From positions 1-5,195 of the forward strand of contig CBDUUV010000132.1 of the NCBI GenBank assembly GCA_965370495.1: DNA of 5,195 nucleotides. The letters run 5' to 3'. The notes below the pieces were generated by a model. The model was not told where the DNA came from. It made no database searches and was given only the letters and a program-made list of their open reading frames with translations. Position 1 is the stretch's first letter. The number at the start of each line of letters is the position of its first letter. The DNA is from Krumholzibacterium sp965370495. Lineage in GTDB: Bacteria; Krumholzibacteriota; Krumholzibacteriia; Krumholzibacteriales; Krumholzibacteriaceae. Shown piece after piece: positions 1 through 5,160 of this stretch. The translations under genes were made by a program, and so were the position numbers.

Positions 1-56
1 TTGCCTGATGATGGAACGGTCGCTGAGAGTTTCAACTGAGAATGGGATTGACTCAT
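1..56. other. Sequence not matching the synthetase family; probable junction
   Basis: From position 56 leftward the minus-strand frame of the synthetase remains open but encodes residues (MSQSHSQLKLSATVPSSG) that do not look like the conserved C-terminal subdomain. Neither of the other two minus frames restores the family pattern: one hits stops and the other reads DESIPFSVETL, also unlike it. So a simple one-base frameshift does not explain the break. On the plus strand, frame 1 reads LPDDGTVAESFN and then TGA at 37-39, which could be the tail of another gene, but 12 codons are too few to judge. A rearrangement junction or an assembly chimera at a contig end fits best. Confidence 0.5.
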
Positions 57-1484
57 CTCGCGGGGATAGATGTTTTCGCCGCCGCGGATAATCATATTTT
101 TGATCCGGCCTGTGATTTTGAAAGAGCCGTCCTCCTTCATCACGGCGAGGTCGCCGGTGTGTATCCATCCCGCCTCGTCGATCGTTTCGGCAGTGGCCTC
201 CGGCTTGTTGTAGTAGCCTCTCATTACCTGGTAGCCGCGACAGCAGAGTTCTCCCTGTTCTCCAAGGGGTACTATAAGCCTGGTCTCCGGGGAGATGATC
301 TTCACTTCCGTATGCGGGATCGGAGGGCCGACCGTAGTTGTGCGCATCTCGAGCGATCCGTTGTAGGGGGTCTGTGTGATAACGGGCGAGGTCTCGGTCT
401 GCCCGTAGGCTATAGTGATTTCTTTCATGTTCATCTCGTTGTTGACTCTCTTCATCACTTCTATGGGGCAGGGCGCCCCGGCCATGATGCCGGTACGCAG
501 AGTGCCGAGATCGTAGTTTTTGAAGTCAGGCAGGGCCAGTTCGGCGATGAACATTGTCGGAACACCGTGAAGCGCCGTGCATCTTTCTTTCTCGACCGCT
601 TCGAGTACCTTGTCCGCCTCGAAGTATTCTCCGGGAACGACCATTGTAGCACCGTGCGTCACGCAGGCGAGGTTTGAAAGGACCATGCCGAAGCAGTGGT
701 AAAAAGGAACGGGGATGCAGAGCCTGTCCTTATGGGTGAATTTCATCGTCTCGCCGACGTGGTATCCGTTATTGAGGATATTATGATGGGTAAGGCTCGC
801 GCCCTTGGGCATTCCGGTTGTGCCCGAAGTGTACTGGACGTTGATGATATCGTCGAAGTCGAGTTCGCGGCGTCTCTTTTCGTAATCATCGTCTTCGATA
901 CTTTCGCCGAGCGCCATGAACTGCTCGGGAGAGAACATTCCCGGTTCCTCGCCGGTGCCGCCGATCAGAATAATGTTCTTAAGAAAAGGAAGCGTCTTCG
1001 ATTCGAGTTTGCCCGGTTCTGACGTCGCCAGTTCAGGTATTACTTCGTAAAGCATCTTCAGGTAGTTCGAGCTCTTGAATTCCGGGATAAGGATGAGTGA
1101 CTGGACTTCCGCGTCCTTCAGCCCGTACTCAAGCTCATGAGTCCTGTATGCCGGGTTGACCGTCACGAGGACCGCGCCGATAAGCGCAGTGGCGAACTGG
1201 CTGATGACCCATTCCGGATGGTTGGTCGCCCATATAGCTACGCGGTCGCCTCTCTGCACACCAAGCGCCATGAGGCTCTTTGCTGCTTTCTTGCAGACCT
1301 TGTACAGTTGCGCGTAGTTGTATCTTTCGCCCGTTGGGACGAAGATCAGCGCGTCGTTCTCGGGATATGTTCTGGCGATTCGTTCGAACATTACACCGAT
1401 CGTTTCACCAATAAGCGGCTCGTCGGAGCCAACGAAGATGTAGCTTCTGCCGCCCCTGTGCATGCTGTACCGTTCCGTACTCAT
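1..1484 (-). CDS. AMP-forming acyl-CoA synthetase, C-terminus missing (runs off the left edge)
   Basis: Adenylate-forming ligase that would activate a carboxylic acid with ATP and pass it to CoA; cytosolic or membrane-associated. Translation from ATG at 1484 stays open to the window edge (494 codons). Visible core motifs: phosphate-binding loop YTSGTTGMPKG at residues 218-228, the AYGQTETSP motif at 359-367, GWIHTGDL at 439-446 (Asp445 for ribose binding), and the hinge ITGRIKNMI followed by GGENIYPRE up to residue 476. The N-terminal half (PEW, VNPAYRTHELEYGL) is like FadD/ACSF2-type fatty acyl-CoA synthetases. Such proteins are usually about 540-570 aa, so roughly the last 70-80 residues, with the catalytic lysine, are absent. 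After YPRE the expected EIEEFL..HP sequence is replaced by unrelated residues from codon 477. The start is supported by AAGGAGA six bases upstream. Substrate cannot be told; chain length is inference. It may be a pseudogene, a rearranged gene or a contig-end artefact. Confidence 0.9.
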   Translation of the reverse strand, partial: MSTERYSMHRGGRSYIFVGSDEPLIGETIGVMFERIARTYPENDALIFVPTGERYNYAQLYKVCKKAAKSLMALGVQRGDRVAIWATNHPEWVISQFATALIGAVLVTVNPAYRTHELEYGLKDAEVQSLILIPEFKSSNYLKMLYEVIPELATSEPGKLESKTLPFLKNIILIGGTGEEPGMFSPEQFMALGESIEDDDYEKRRRELDFDDIINVQYTSGTTGMPKGASLTHHNILNNGYHVGETMKFTHKDRLCIPVPFYHCFGMVLSNLACVTHGATMVVPGEYFEADKVLEAVEKERCTALHGVPTMFIAELALPDFKNYDLGTLRTGIMAGAPCPIEVMKRVNNEMNMKEITIAYGQTETSPVITQTPYNGSLEMRTTTVGPPIPHTEVKIISPETRLIVPLGEQGELCCRGYQVMRGYYNKPEATAETIDEAGWIHTGDLAVMKEDGSFKITGRIKNMIIRGGENIYPREMSQSHSQLKLSATVPSSG

Positions 1485-1490
1485 TACCTG

Positions 1491-1497
1491 TCTCCTT
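1491..1497 (-). promoter_or_regulatory. Ribosome binding site of the acyl-CoA synthetase
   Basis: The minus strand reads AAGGAGA, then the six-base spacer CAGGTA, then ATG at 1484. This strong Shine-Dalgarno sequence fixes the start. The same spacer is used at the upstream remnant's start. Confidence 0.8.
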
Positions 1498-1547
1498 CGA
1501 TATCGGGCTGGAACGCCTTTTGGTCACATTTTCGATCTTCTCGATTT

Positions 1548-1575
1548 ATCGTACGATCCCGCGCGTCGACGCGGG
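1548..1575. repeat. Short GC-rich inverted repeats between remnant and synthetase
   Basis: CCCGCG at 1558-1563 pairs with CGCGGG at 1570-1575 across a six-base loop, next to the perfect palindrome ATCGTACGAT at 1548-1557. On the minus strand they fall just after the remnant's TGA. No T-run follows, so this is not a standard intrinsic terminator; it may be the decayed terminator or a spacer hairpin of the old gene pair. Confidence 0.4.
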
Positions 1576-1583
1576 AAATATTT

Positions 1584-1699
1584 TCAATCCTTCTTCCAGC
1601 CCGCCCAGGCTTTTTTCTTGAGCTCTCCACGGCGTATTTTTCCACTGATCGTCTTCGGAAGATCTTTGGTGTGTCGGCGGTGTATTCAGTTTTACTCAT
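1584..1699 (-). pseudogene. Remnant of a second AMP-forming acyl-CoA synthetase (internal deletion)
   Basis: ATG at 1699 is preceded by AAGGAA and the spacer CAGGTA, a good ribosome binding site, and begins MSKTEYTADTP. In another frame, 1667-1584 reads KDLPKTISGKIRRGELKKK followed by AWAGWKKD and a TGA stop. PKTISGKIRR is the A10 motif of acetyl-/medium-chain acyl-CoA synthetases, whose GK lysine catalyses adenylation, and it normally lies just before the C-terminus as here. A start with about 11 codons and a last stretch of about 27 codons are thus joined with the roughly 500 residues between them gone and the frame shifted. Read straight from the ATG, the fused frame gives a 71-residue basic, low-complexity product ending in TAA at 1486-1484, overlapping the next gene's ATG. 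That product is probably meaningless. The A10 wording differs from that usual in ACSF2-type enzymes, so it is likely from a different subfamily rather than the displaced tail of the downstream gene; this is inference. Confidence 0.75.
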
Positions 1700-1997
1700 T
1701 ACCTGTTCCTTGCGTGGAAACTGGTCATGGCAACGGTATGGATTCCGGTTTTATGGAACCCGCTCCGGCAAGGGTGGCGGTTTCCGGTACGGTACCACGA
1801 ATTCACGGGGTCAAAATAAGAATCTTCGGTAAAGGGTGCAAGCAGTTTCGAAAGCTGCAGGGTATGAAGAGCAGAAAAAGGGGCAAAGTACGAAAATCTG
1901 TAGCCCAATACATGAAAAAGATAGTAAGATAAAAACGATTCCTCGGTGTTGAGCCCGAACAGGGGGGCGCGAATTTACATGTTATAAAAGGAATGCT
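1700..1997. other. Non-coding divergent region between the synthetase block and fetA
   Basis: About 300 bp separating leftward from rightward transcription units. Short open frames occur on both strands here but show no family resemblance, no membrane pattern and no supporting ribosome binding sites. It should hold the promoters of both directions, yet I find only a weak candidate for the leftward unit and none convincing for the rightward one. No Fur-like palindrome is visible near fetA. A run of six G residues lies at 1962-1967. Confidence 0.5.
1813..1841 (-). promoter_or_regulatory. Weak candidate promoter for the leftward synthetase unit
   Basis: On the minus strand TTGCAC (1841-1836) and TATTTT (1818-1813) are separated by 17 bp. 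They match the sigma-70 consensus at 3/6 and 4/6 positions. The start would lie about 105 bp before the ATG at 1699. Matches this weak are expected by chance in AT-rich DNA. Confidence 0.2.
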
Positions 1998-2000
1998 GTG
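1986..2000 (+). promoter_or_regulatory. Ribosome binding site and GTG start of the ABC ATPase
   Basis: AAAAGGA (1986-1992) lies five bases before GTG at 1998. This supports GTG as the real start; the ATG at 1993 is out of frame and meets a stop after one codon. The resulting N-terminus, MIVFKDIHLSY, is the normal beginning of an ABC ATPase domain. Confidence 0.75.
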
Positions 2001-2636
2001 ATTGTATTTAAAGATATTCATTTATCCTATAACGGCAAAGAAGTGATCCAGGGCCTTTCCTTCGAGATAAAGCGGGGGGAGAAGGTTGCTATTCTGGGCA
2101 AATCGGGTTCGGGGAAAAGTTCTCTTTTAGCGCTCGTTTTGGGATTTGCCAAACCTGACGAGGGCGAAGTTATTTTCGAAGGAATACGTGTTGATGAAAG
2201 GAGCGTATGGGAAGTACGCAAAAAGATCGCCTATATTGATCAGGACGTAAGCATGGGTGATGGAAAGATTTCCAGCTTGTTTGATTTTGTCGCGGGATTA
2301 AAAACAAGTGCTTCCCTGGATTTCACAAAAGGGAAAATCAATGACCTTTTGAATTATTTTGAGCTTGGCGCTGGTGATATCGACAAAAATATCGAAGAAT
2401 TATCCGGTGGCGAAAGACAGCGTCTGGCTATCGTGATTTCTGTTCTTCTTGATAGAAATATTTTTCTTCTCGATGAGGTGACTTCAGCTCTTGATGATGG
2501 TCTCAAGAAAAAAGTGGCGGATTATTTCACAGGGAGAGAAGATTGGACTTCCCTGGTGATTTCCCACGACCCTGTATGGCTTGATAATCCTTCTGTCAGG
2601 GTTTTCGATCTGGAGACGGAAAAATGGAAACAGTAG
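1998..2636 (+). CDS. fetA: ABC transporter ATPase, FetA (YbbL) type
   Basis: Cytoplasmic nucleotide-binding subunit that powers the membrane partner encoded next. At 212 aa it is a single minimal ABC domain, close to E. coli FetA (about 225 aa). Motifs in order: Walker A GKSGSGKS at residues 34-41, Q-loop Gln82, signature LSGGERQR at 135-142, Walker B IFLLDE at 155-160 with catalytic Glu160, D-loop SALD at 163-166 and switch His190. All key residues are present, so it should be an active ATPase. The specific assignment rests mainly on the partner, an unmistakable FetB-family protein, and on the short length. E. coli FetAB is reported to export iron and aid resistance to oxidative stress; the substrate here is inferred. 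Its stop overlaps the next gene by 13 nt, which implies co-transcription and translational coupling. Confidence 0.9.
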   Translation: MIVFKDIHLSYNGKEVIQGLSFEIKRGEKVAILGKSGSGKSSLLALVLGFAKPDEGEVIFEGIRVDERSVWEVRKKIAYIDQDVSMGDGKISSLFDFVAGLKTSASLDFTKGKINDLLNYFELGAGDIDKNIEELSGGERQRLAIVISVLLDRNIFLLDEVTSALDDGLKKKVADYFTGREDWTSLVISHDPVWLDNPSVRVFDLETEKWKQ

Positions 2637-3451
2637 ATATCACTGTATTTTCATTGGGGCTCACATTCCTGTTGCTGGCTTTGCCTGTTATCATAAGCCT
2701 GATATTCGGGTTTAAATTAATCAAACCACTTTTTTATTCTGTTGTGAGGATGTGCATTCAACTGATTCTGATCGGGGTCTTTCTTAAATATCTTTTCCTG
2801 TGGAATAATGTGTGGGTTAATCTTTCGTGGCTGGTAATCATGATTACAGTCGCTGTGTTTTCTGCCGTCAGAGGATCTTTCATAAAGATCAGCAAGGTTT
2901 TCGCGGCGGTTTTCATATCATTTACCATTTCGACTTTTGTGGTTGTCTTTTACCTGAATATCGTTGTCATTCCGCTTGATAATATTTTTGACGCGAGGTA
3001 CCTGATCGTTCTTGGCGGGATGCTTCTTGGTAATTCTCTCAGGGGTAATATTGTCGGTATTTCCACCTTTTATAAAAACATCAAGAAGGACACGAGAAAA
3101 TATCTGTATGTACTCTCGCTCGGAGCCTCTCATTACGAGGCCCTGCTTCCGTATCTCCGGGAAAGCGTTCAGCTTGCGTTAAAGCCTACTCTCGCTTCCA
3201 TGGCAACTATGGGAATAGTGGCTCTTCCGGGTATGATGACGGGAGTTATTCTCGGGGGCGCGAGTCCTGAAGTAGCGATAAAATACCAGATCATGATCAT
3301 GATCGCGATCGTTGTCAGTACGGTAATGAGTGTTGTGCTTACTGTCCTGATGACATTGCGCGTATGTTTCAACAAGTATGGCGTGTTGCGGCAGGATGTA
3401 TTTGTTGGCAACAGCGCTTCAGGAATCGATAAAACTTCACTCCGGCGCTGA
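2624..3451 (+). CDS. fetB: ABC transporter permease, FetB (YbbM/UPF0014) family
   Basis: Integral inner-membrane subunit of the FetAB-type exporter, 275 aa against about 259 in E. coli. Hydrophobic segments lie at roughly residues 8-30, 37-60, 66-84, 92-117, 124-147, 192-213 and 221-246. Family hallmarks: RMCIQLILIGVFLKYLF (42-58), GGMLLGNSL (131-139), LSLGASHYEA (165-173), a long cytoplasmic stretch likely to contact the ATPase, then ALKPTLASMATMGIVALPG and MMTG at 185-207, followed by AIKYQIM (218-224). These align well with remembered E. coli FetB (SLGA, LPGMMSG, AIKYQIM). ATG at 2624 lies inside the end of fetA and is preceded by GGAG (2612-2615), eight bases upstream. The tail after residue 250 is polar and variable. 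It is co-transcribed with the ATPase; Fe(II) or another metal as cargo is inferred from the family. Confidence 0.92.
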   Translation: METVDITVFSLGLTFLLLALPVIISLIFGFKLIKPLFYSVVRMCIQLILIGVFLKYLFLWNNVWVNLSWLVIMITVAVFSAVRGSFIKISKVFAAVFISFTISTFVVVFYLNIVVIPLDNIFDARYLIVLGGMLLGNSLRGNIVGISTFYKNIKKDTRKYLYVLSLGASHYEALLPYLRESVQLALKPTLASMATMGIVALPGMMTGVILGGASPEVAIKYQIMIMIAIVVSTVMSVVLTVLMTLRVCFNKYGVLRQDVFVGNSASGIDKTSLRR

Positions 3452-3464
3452 GTCCGCAGCATCA
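3452..3464. other. 13-bp convergent gap without terminator
   Basis: The stops of fetB (TGA 3449-3451) and of the leftward transporter (TGA, 3467-3465) are separated by only 13 bp. The best local hairpin is GCTG/CAGC (four pairs) with no T-run, so transcription from either side probably ends inside the opposing gene or depends on a factor. Confidence 0.5.
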
Positions 3465-4856
3465 TCAAGGGATAGACTGAAAAATGCTTTCAAAAAACTG
3501 AATAATGCCATCTTTGACCTGGACAATAAAGAATATGAAGAGAACTACCGGGGAAACATACTTGAGCATAAATGGCCAGATATTGATCAGCAGGGTGTTT
3601 TTTAACTCTCCATCAAGTTCATGAGCTGTTTTATGAAGGCCGTATTTCCATCCCAGGCTGAGTGCAATAAAGAATCCACCGAGGGGAAGCATATATCTCT
3701 CGGTCAGTTTATCCATGAAGTCAAAGAAGTTCACGCTGAAAAATATCTTCAAATCACTGAGTACGCCGAATGAAAGCGCAGATGGAATCCCGAGAACAAA
3801 TATTACTAACCCGAATATTATAACGGCCTTTTTTCTGCTCCAACCCTTTTCATCTGTAATATGGGCTACCACTACCTCGAGAAGGGAGATAGCTGACGTA
3901 AGGGCAGCGATGAGAAGAAGGACAAAAAATATTATCGAAAAAATAGTCCCATAATTCATTTTGCCAAAAACTGCCGGCACGATATTGAAAATCAGTCCCG
4001 GGCCTGCCGCCGGATCCATGCCCATGGCAAAAACGGCGGGAAAGATCGCCAGGCCGGCCATAATGGCAATAAGGGTATCAAGCCCTACAATATACAGTCC
4101 CGATGAGAAAATCTTGTCATTCCTTGAAAGATAACTTCCATAGGTAATCATTGCCCCCATACCGAGGCTGAGTGTAAAAAAGGAGTGTCCAAAGGCGGTC
4201 AAAACAGAAGTCAGTGTGATCTTTGAAAAGTCGGGGCTCAAAAGGAATTCGACCCCTTTCATGCCGCCTTTCATGGATATGCCCTTTACGATAAGAGCCA
4301 GCAAAAGAACAAGCAGGAGAGGCATGAGAAGCTTGCTCCATTTCTCGATACCATCGTTTATCCCCTTGATAACAATTGTCATGGTCATCAGCATGAAAAG
4401 CATATGATAAACAATGATTTCTCCGGGGCTCTGTATGAATTCATTGAATATCATTGAGGCGGAACTGATAGAATCGATCGATCCGATTACACCCTGCACA
4501 CTCTTTACAATATAATTGAGAGTCCATCCCCCGATAACGCTGTAAAACGAAAGAATAAAAAAACCGGACAGCACCCCCAGGTAACCAACATATTTCCACT
4601 TTGAATCGCCCATCATGTTTTTAAAGGCGCCGACGGGGTCTCTGCCGGTATGCCGGCCGATTACAAGTTCGGCAATCATAATGGGAAGCCCCAGTACCAG
4701 CACGCATCCCAGGTATATAAAAACAAACGCGCCGCCACCATTGGCGCCGGTAACGTAGGGGAATTTCCAGATGTTTCCAAGGCCCACGGCTGAACCGGAC
4801 GCGGCCAGGATAAATCCGATTCGTGAGCCCCATTTCTCTCTTTTGATTTCAGCCAT
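3465..4856 (-). CDS. Sodium-dependent transporter, NSS/SNF family (LeuT/MhsT-like)
   Basis: Inner-membrane Na+ symporter, most likely for an amino acid or related compound. It has 463 aa and about 11 hydrophobic segments (near 12-33, 41-66, 89-118, 146-164, 174-192, 213-240, 251-275, 303-333, 343-365, 386-405, 429-449), like 11-segment bacterial members such as MhsT rather than 12-segment LeuT. The unwound TM1 signature GSAVGLGNIWKFPY is at 21-34. Aligned to LeuT, the Na2 site is kept as Gly21, Val24, Ala317, Thr320 and Ser321, and Na1 as Ala23, Asn28 and Thr228, with Asp260 where LeuT has Asn286. The outer-gate Arg30 of LeuT is Lys31 here; its partner Asp404 appears as Asp382. TM6 FFTLSLGMGAMITYGSY and TM7-8 AGLAIFPAVF and AALTSAISLLE are typical. 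ATG at 4856 is preceded by GGAG eight bases upstream. The gene is complete; the substrate cannot be deduced. Confidence 0.95.
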   Translation of the reverse strand: MAEIKREKWGSRIGFILAASGSAVGLGNIWKFPYVTGANGGGAFVFIYLGCVLVLGLPIMIAELVIGRHTGRDPVGAFKNMMGDSKWKYVGYLGVLSGFFILSFYSVIGGWTLNYIVKSVQGVIGSIDSISSASMIFNEFIQSPGEIIVYHMLFMLMTMTIVIKGINDGIEKWSKLLMPLLLVLLLALIVKGISMKGGMKGVEFLLSPDFSKITLTSVLTAFGHSFFTLSLGMGAMITYGSYLSRNDKIFSSGLYIVGLDTLIAIMAGLAIFPAVFAMGMDPAAGPGLIFNIVPAVFGKMNYGTIFSIIFFVLLLIAALTSAISLLEVVVAHITDEKGWSRKKAVIIFGLVIFVLGIPSALSFGVLSDLKIFFSVNFFDFMDKLTERYMLPLGGFFIALSLGWKYGLHKTAHELDGELKNTLLINIWPFMLKYVSPVVLFIFFIVQVKDGIIQFFESIFQSIP

Positions 4857-4864
4857 TGTTTAAA

Positions 4865-4868
4865 CTCC
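4865..4868 (-). promoter_or_regulatory. Ribosome binding site of the NSS transporter
   Basis: GGAG on the minus strand lies eight bases before ATG at 4856. It supports this start, which places a normal short cytoplasmic N-terminus (MAEIKREKWGSR) ahead of TM1. Confidence 0.75.
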
Positions 4869-4888
4869 AATTACCCGGATGTTACCTT

Positions 4889-4917
4889 TTCATGTTACAA
4901 CGGACGAAATTTGTCAA
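4889..4917 (-). promoter_or_regulatory. Candidate promoter of the NSS transporter
   Basis: A perfect -35 hexamer TTGACA (minus, 4917-4912) is followed after 17 bp by CATGAA (4894-4889), a poor -10 (3/6). TAACAT lies nearby, but at a 14-bp spacing. The start would fall near 4882, giving a leader of about 26 nt with a well-placed ribosome binding site. The heptamer ATGTTAC on the plus strand is repeated at 4879-4885 and 4892-4898, in the -10/start region. The -35 lies within the 26-bp palindrome, so a bound repressor would block RNA polymerase. Confidence 0.4.
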
Positions 4918-4928
4918 CAAATTTCGTC
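4903..4928. promoter_or_regulatory. Perfect 26-bp palindrome, probable operator
   Basis: GACGAAATTTGT (4903-4914) and ACAAATTTCGTC (4917-4928) are exact inverted repeats around a central CA. The site is 47 bp upstream of the transporter ATG and overlaps the consensus -35 hexamer. Twelve-base perfect arms are far beyond chance. The length and symmetry suit a dimeric regulator (TetR-, GntR- or MarR-like; which one cannot be told). As RNA it would form an 11-pair stem with a four-base loop, but no T-run follows on either strand, so a terminator is unlikely. Confidence 0.6.
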
Positions 4929-4939
4929 TGCCCCGGCTC

Positions 4940-5029
4940 TTAAGGTTGTTGAAACGCTTCGGGTTTTTGAAATCGATTCTCCCGGGGCAAGCCCGGATTT
5001 TCTGGATCAATTTCTCTCCAAAAACTCAT
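4940..5029 (-). CDS. Possible 29-codon ORF upstream of the NSS transporter
   Basis: ATG at 5029 to TAA at 4942-4940 on the minus strand, beginning MSFWREIDPENPG and ending QKPEAFQQP. It is proline-rich and hydrophilic, with no known family. No good Shine-Dalgarno precedes it (CCAGAG), and its first codons lie in repeat unit A, whose sister copy at 5134 has a stop after three codons. It is more likely chance than a gene. Confidence 0.12.
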   Translation of the reverse strand: MSFWREIDPENPGLPRENRFQKPEAFQQP

Positions 5030-5160
5030 CTCTGGAAATGCACTGATATTCTATATCAATCCCTCTTTAAAACGTATCCAACACATCCACTGAAATGTCC
5101 TGATATTCTATGTTAATTCCTCTTCAAAAACTCATCTCCTGAAGTGTCCGGGTTATCTCT
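5007..5160. repeat. Three degenerate tandem repeats of about 48-57 bp
   Basis: Units at about 5007-5055, 5056-5112 and 5113-5160. The first half, TYAATYYCTCTYY followed by AAAAACTCATCTC, is shared by units A and C: CAAAAACTCATCTC is identical at 5019-5032 and 5125-5138, while unit B is diverged there. The second half, TGAAATG..CTGATATTCTAT, is shared by A and B: CTGATATTCTAT is identical at 5043-5054 and 5100-5111. In unit C it is weaker (CTGAAGTGTCC at 5139-5149). Unit B carries about nine extra bases. There are no unique spacers, so this is not a CRISPR. The array sits upstream of the transporter's promoter region and may continue past the window. Confidence 0.7.

Larger units (their letters stand above)
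1478..1706 (-). repeat. 14-bp direct repeat over two ribosome-binding-site/start regions
   Basis: The minus-strand sequence ACAGGTAATGAGTA occurs identically at 1491-1478 and 1706-1693, 215 bp apart. Each copy covers the spacer after the Shine-Dalgarno sequence, the ATG and the second codon, and each is preceded by a similar purine run (AAGGAG and AAGGA). Beyond the shared bases the coding sequences differ (MSTERYS against MSKTEYT). This suggests two tandem genes once had copied leaders, or that a leader was duplicated during the rearrangement that removed the upstream gene. Confidence 0.8.

Noticed and set aside
42..1832. Several long open frames on the plus strand (42-677, 696-1022, 1137-1832).
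   Set aside because: They lie antisense to the synthetase, whose frame carries all the family motifs; their translations show no family resemblance and arise from its codon bias.
1462..1932. Plus-strand frame with a lysine/arginine-rich end (KSRKRGKVRKS).
   Set aside because: It crosses the synthetase start and the remnant, has no convincing ribosome binding site, and the basic tail comes from A/G-rich non-coding DNA.
1920..1997. A Fur box or sigma-70 promoter in front of fetA.
   Set aside because: TTGAGC at 1949 and TATAAA at 1983 are 28 bp apart, too far, and no GATAATGATAATCATTATC-like site is present.
1699..2021. Two short minus-strand frames (1908-1699 and 2021-1803) in the divergent region.
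   Set aside because: No family resemblance or good ribosome binding site; one starts inside fetA.
3378..3605. Plus-strand 75-codon frame at the convergent junction.
   Set aside because: It overlaps the end of fetB and is antisense to the transporter's 3' end; the two flanking genes fully explain the sequence.
4982..5001. CCGGG/CCCGG stem followed by ATTTTCT as a plus-strand terminator.
   Set aside because: Only five pairs and a broken T-run, and no plus-strand gene ends here.
4856..5116. Plus-strand 86-codon frame in the transporter's upstream region.
   Set aside because: Its translation is an artefact of the palindrome and the repeat units (the TDILYQSLFKT and CPDILC echoes come from the repeats), and no ribosome binding site supports it.
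5007..5160. The repeat array as a CRISPR.
   Set aside because: Repeats are directly adjacent and degenerate with no unique spacers, and no cas gene is present.
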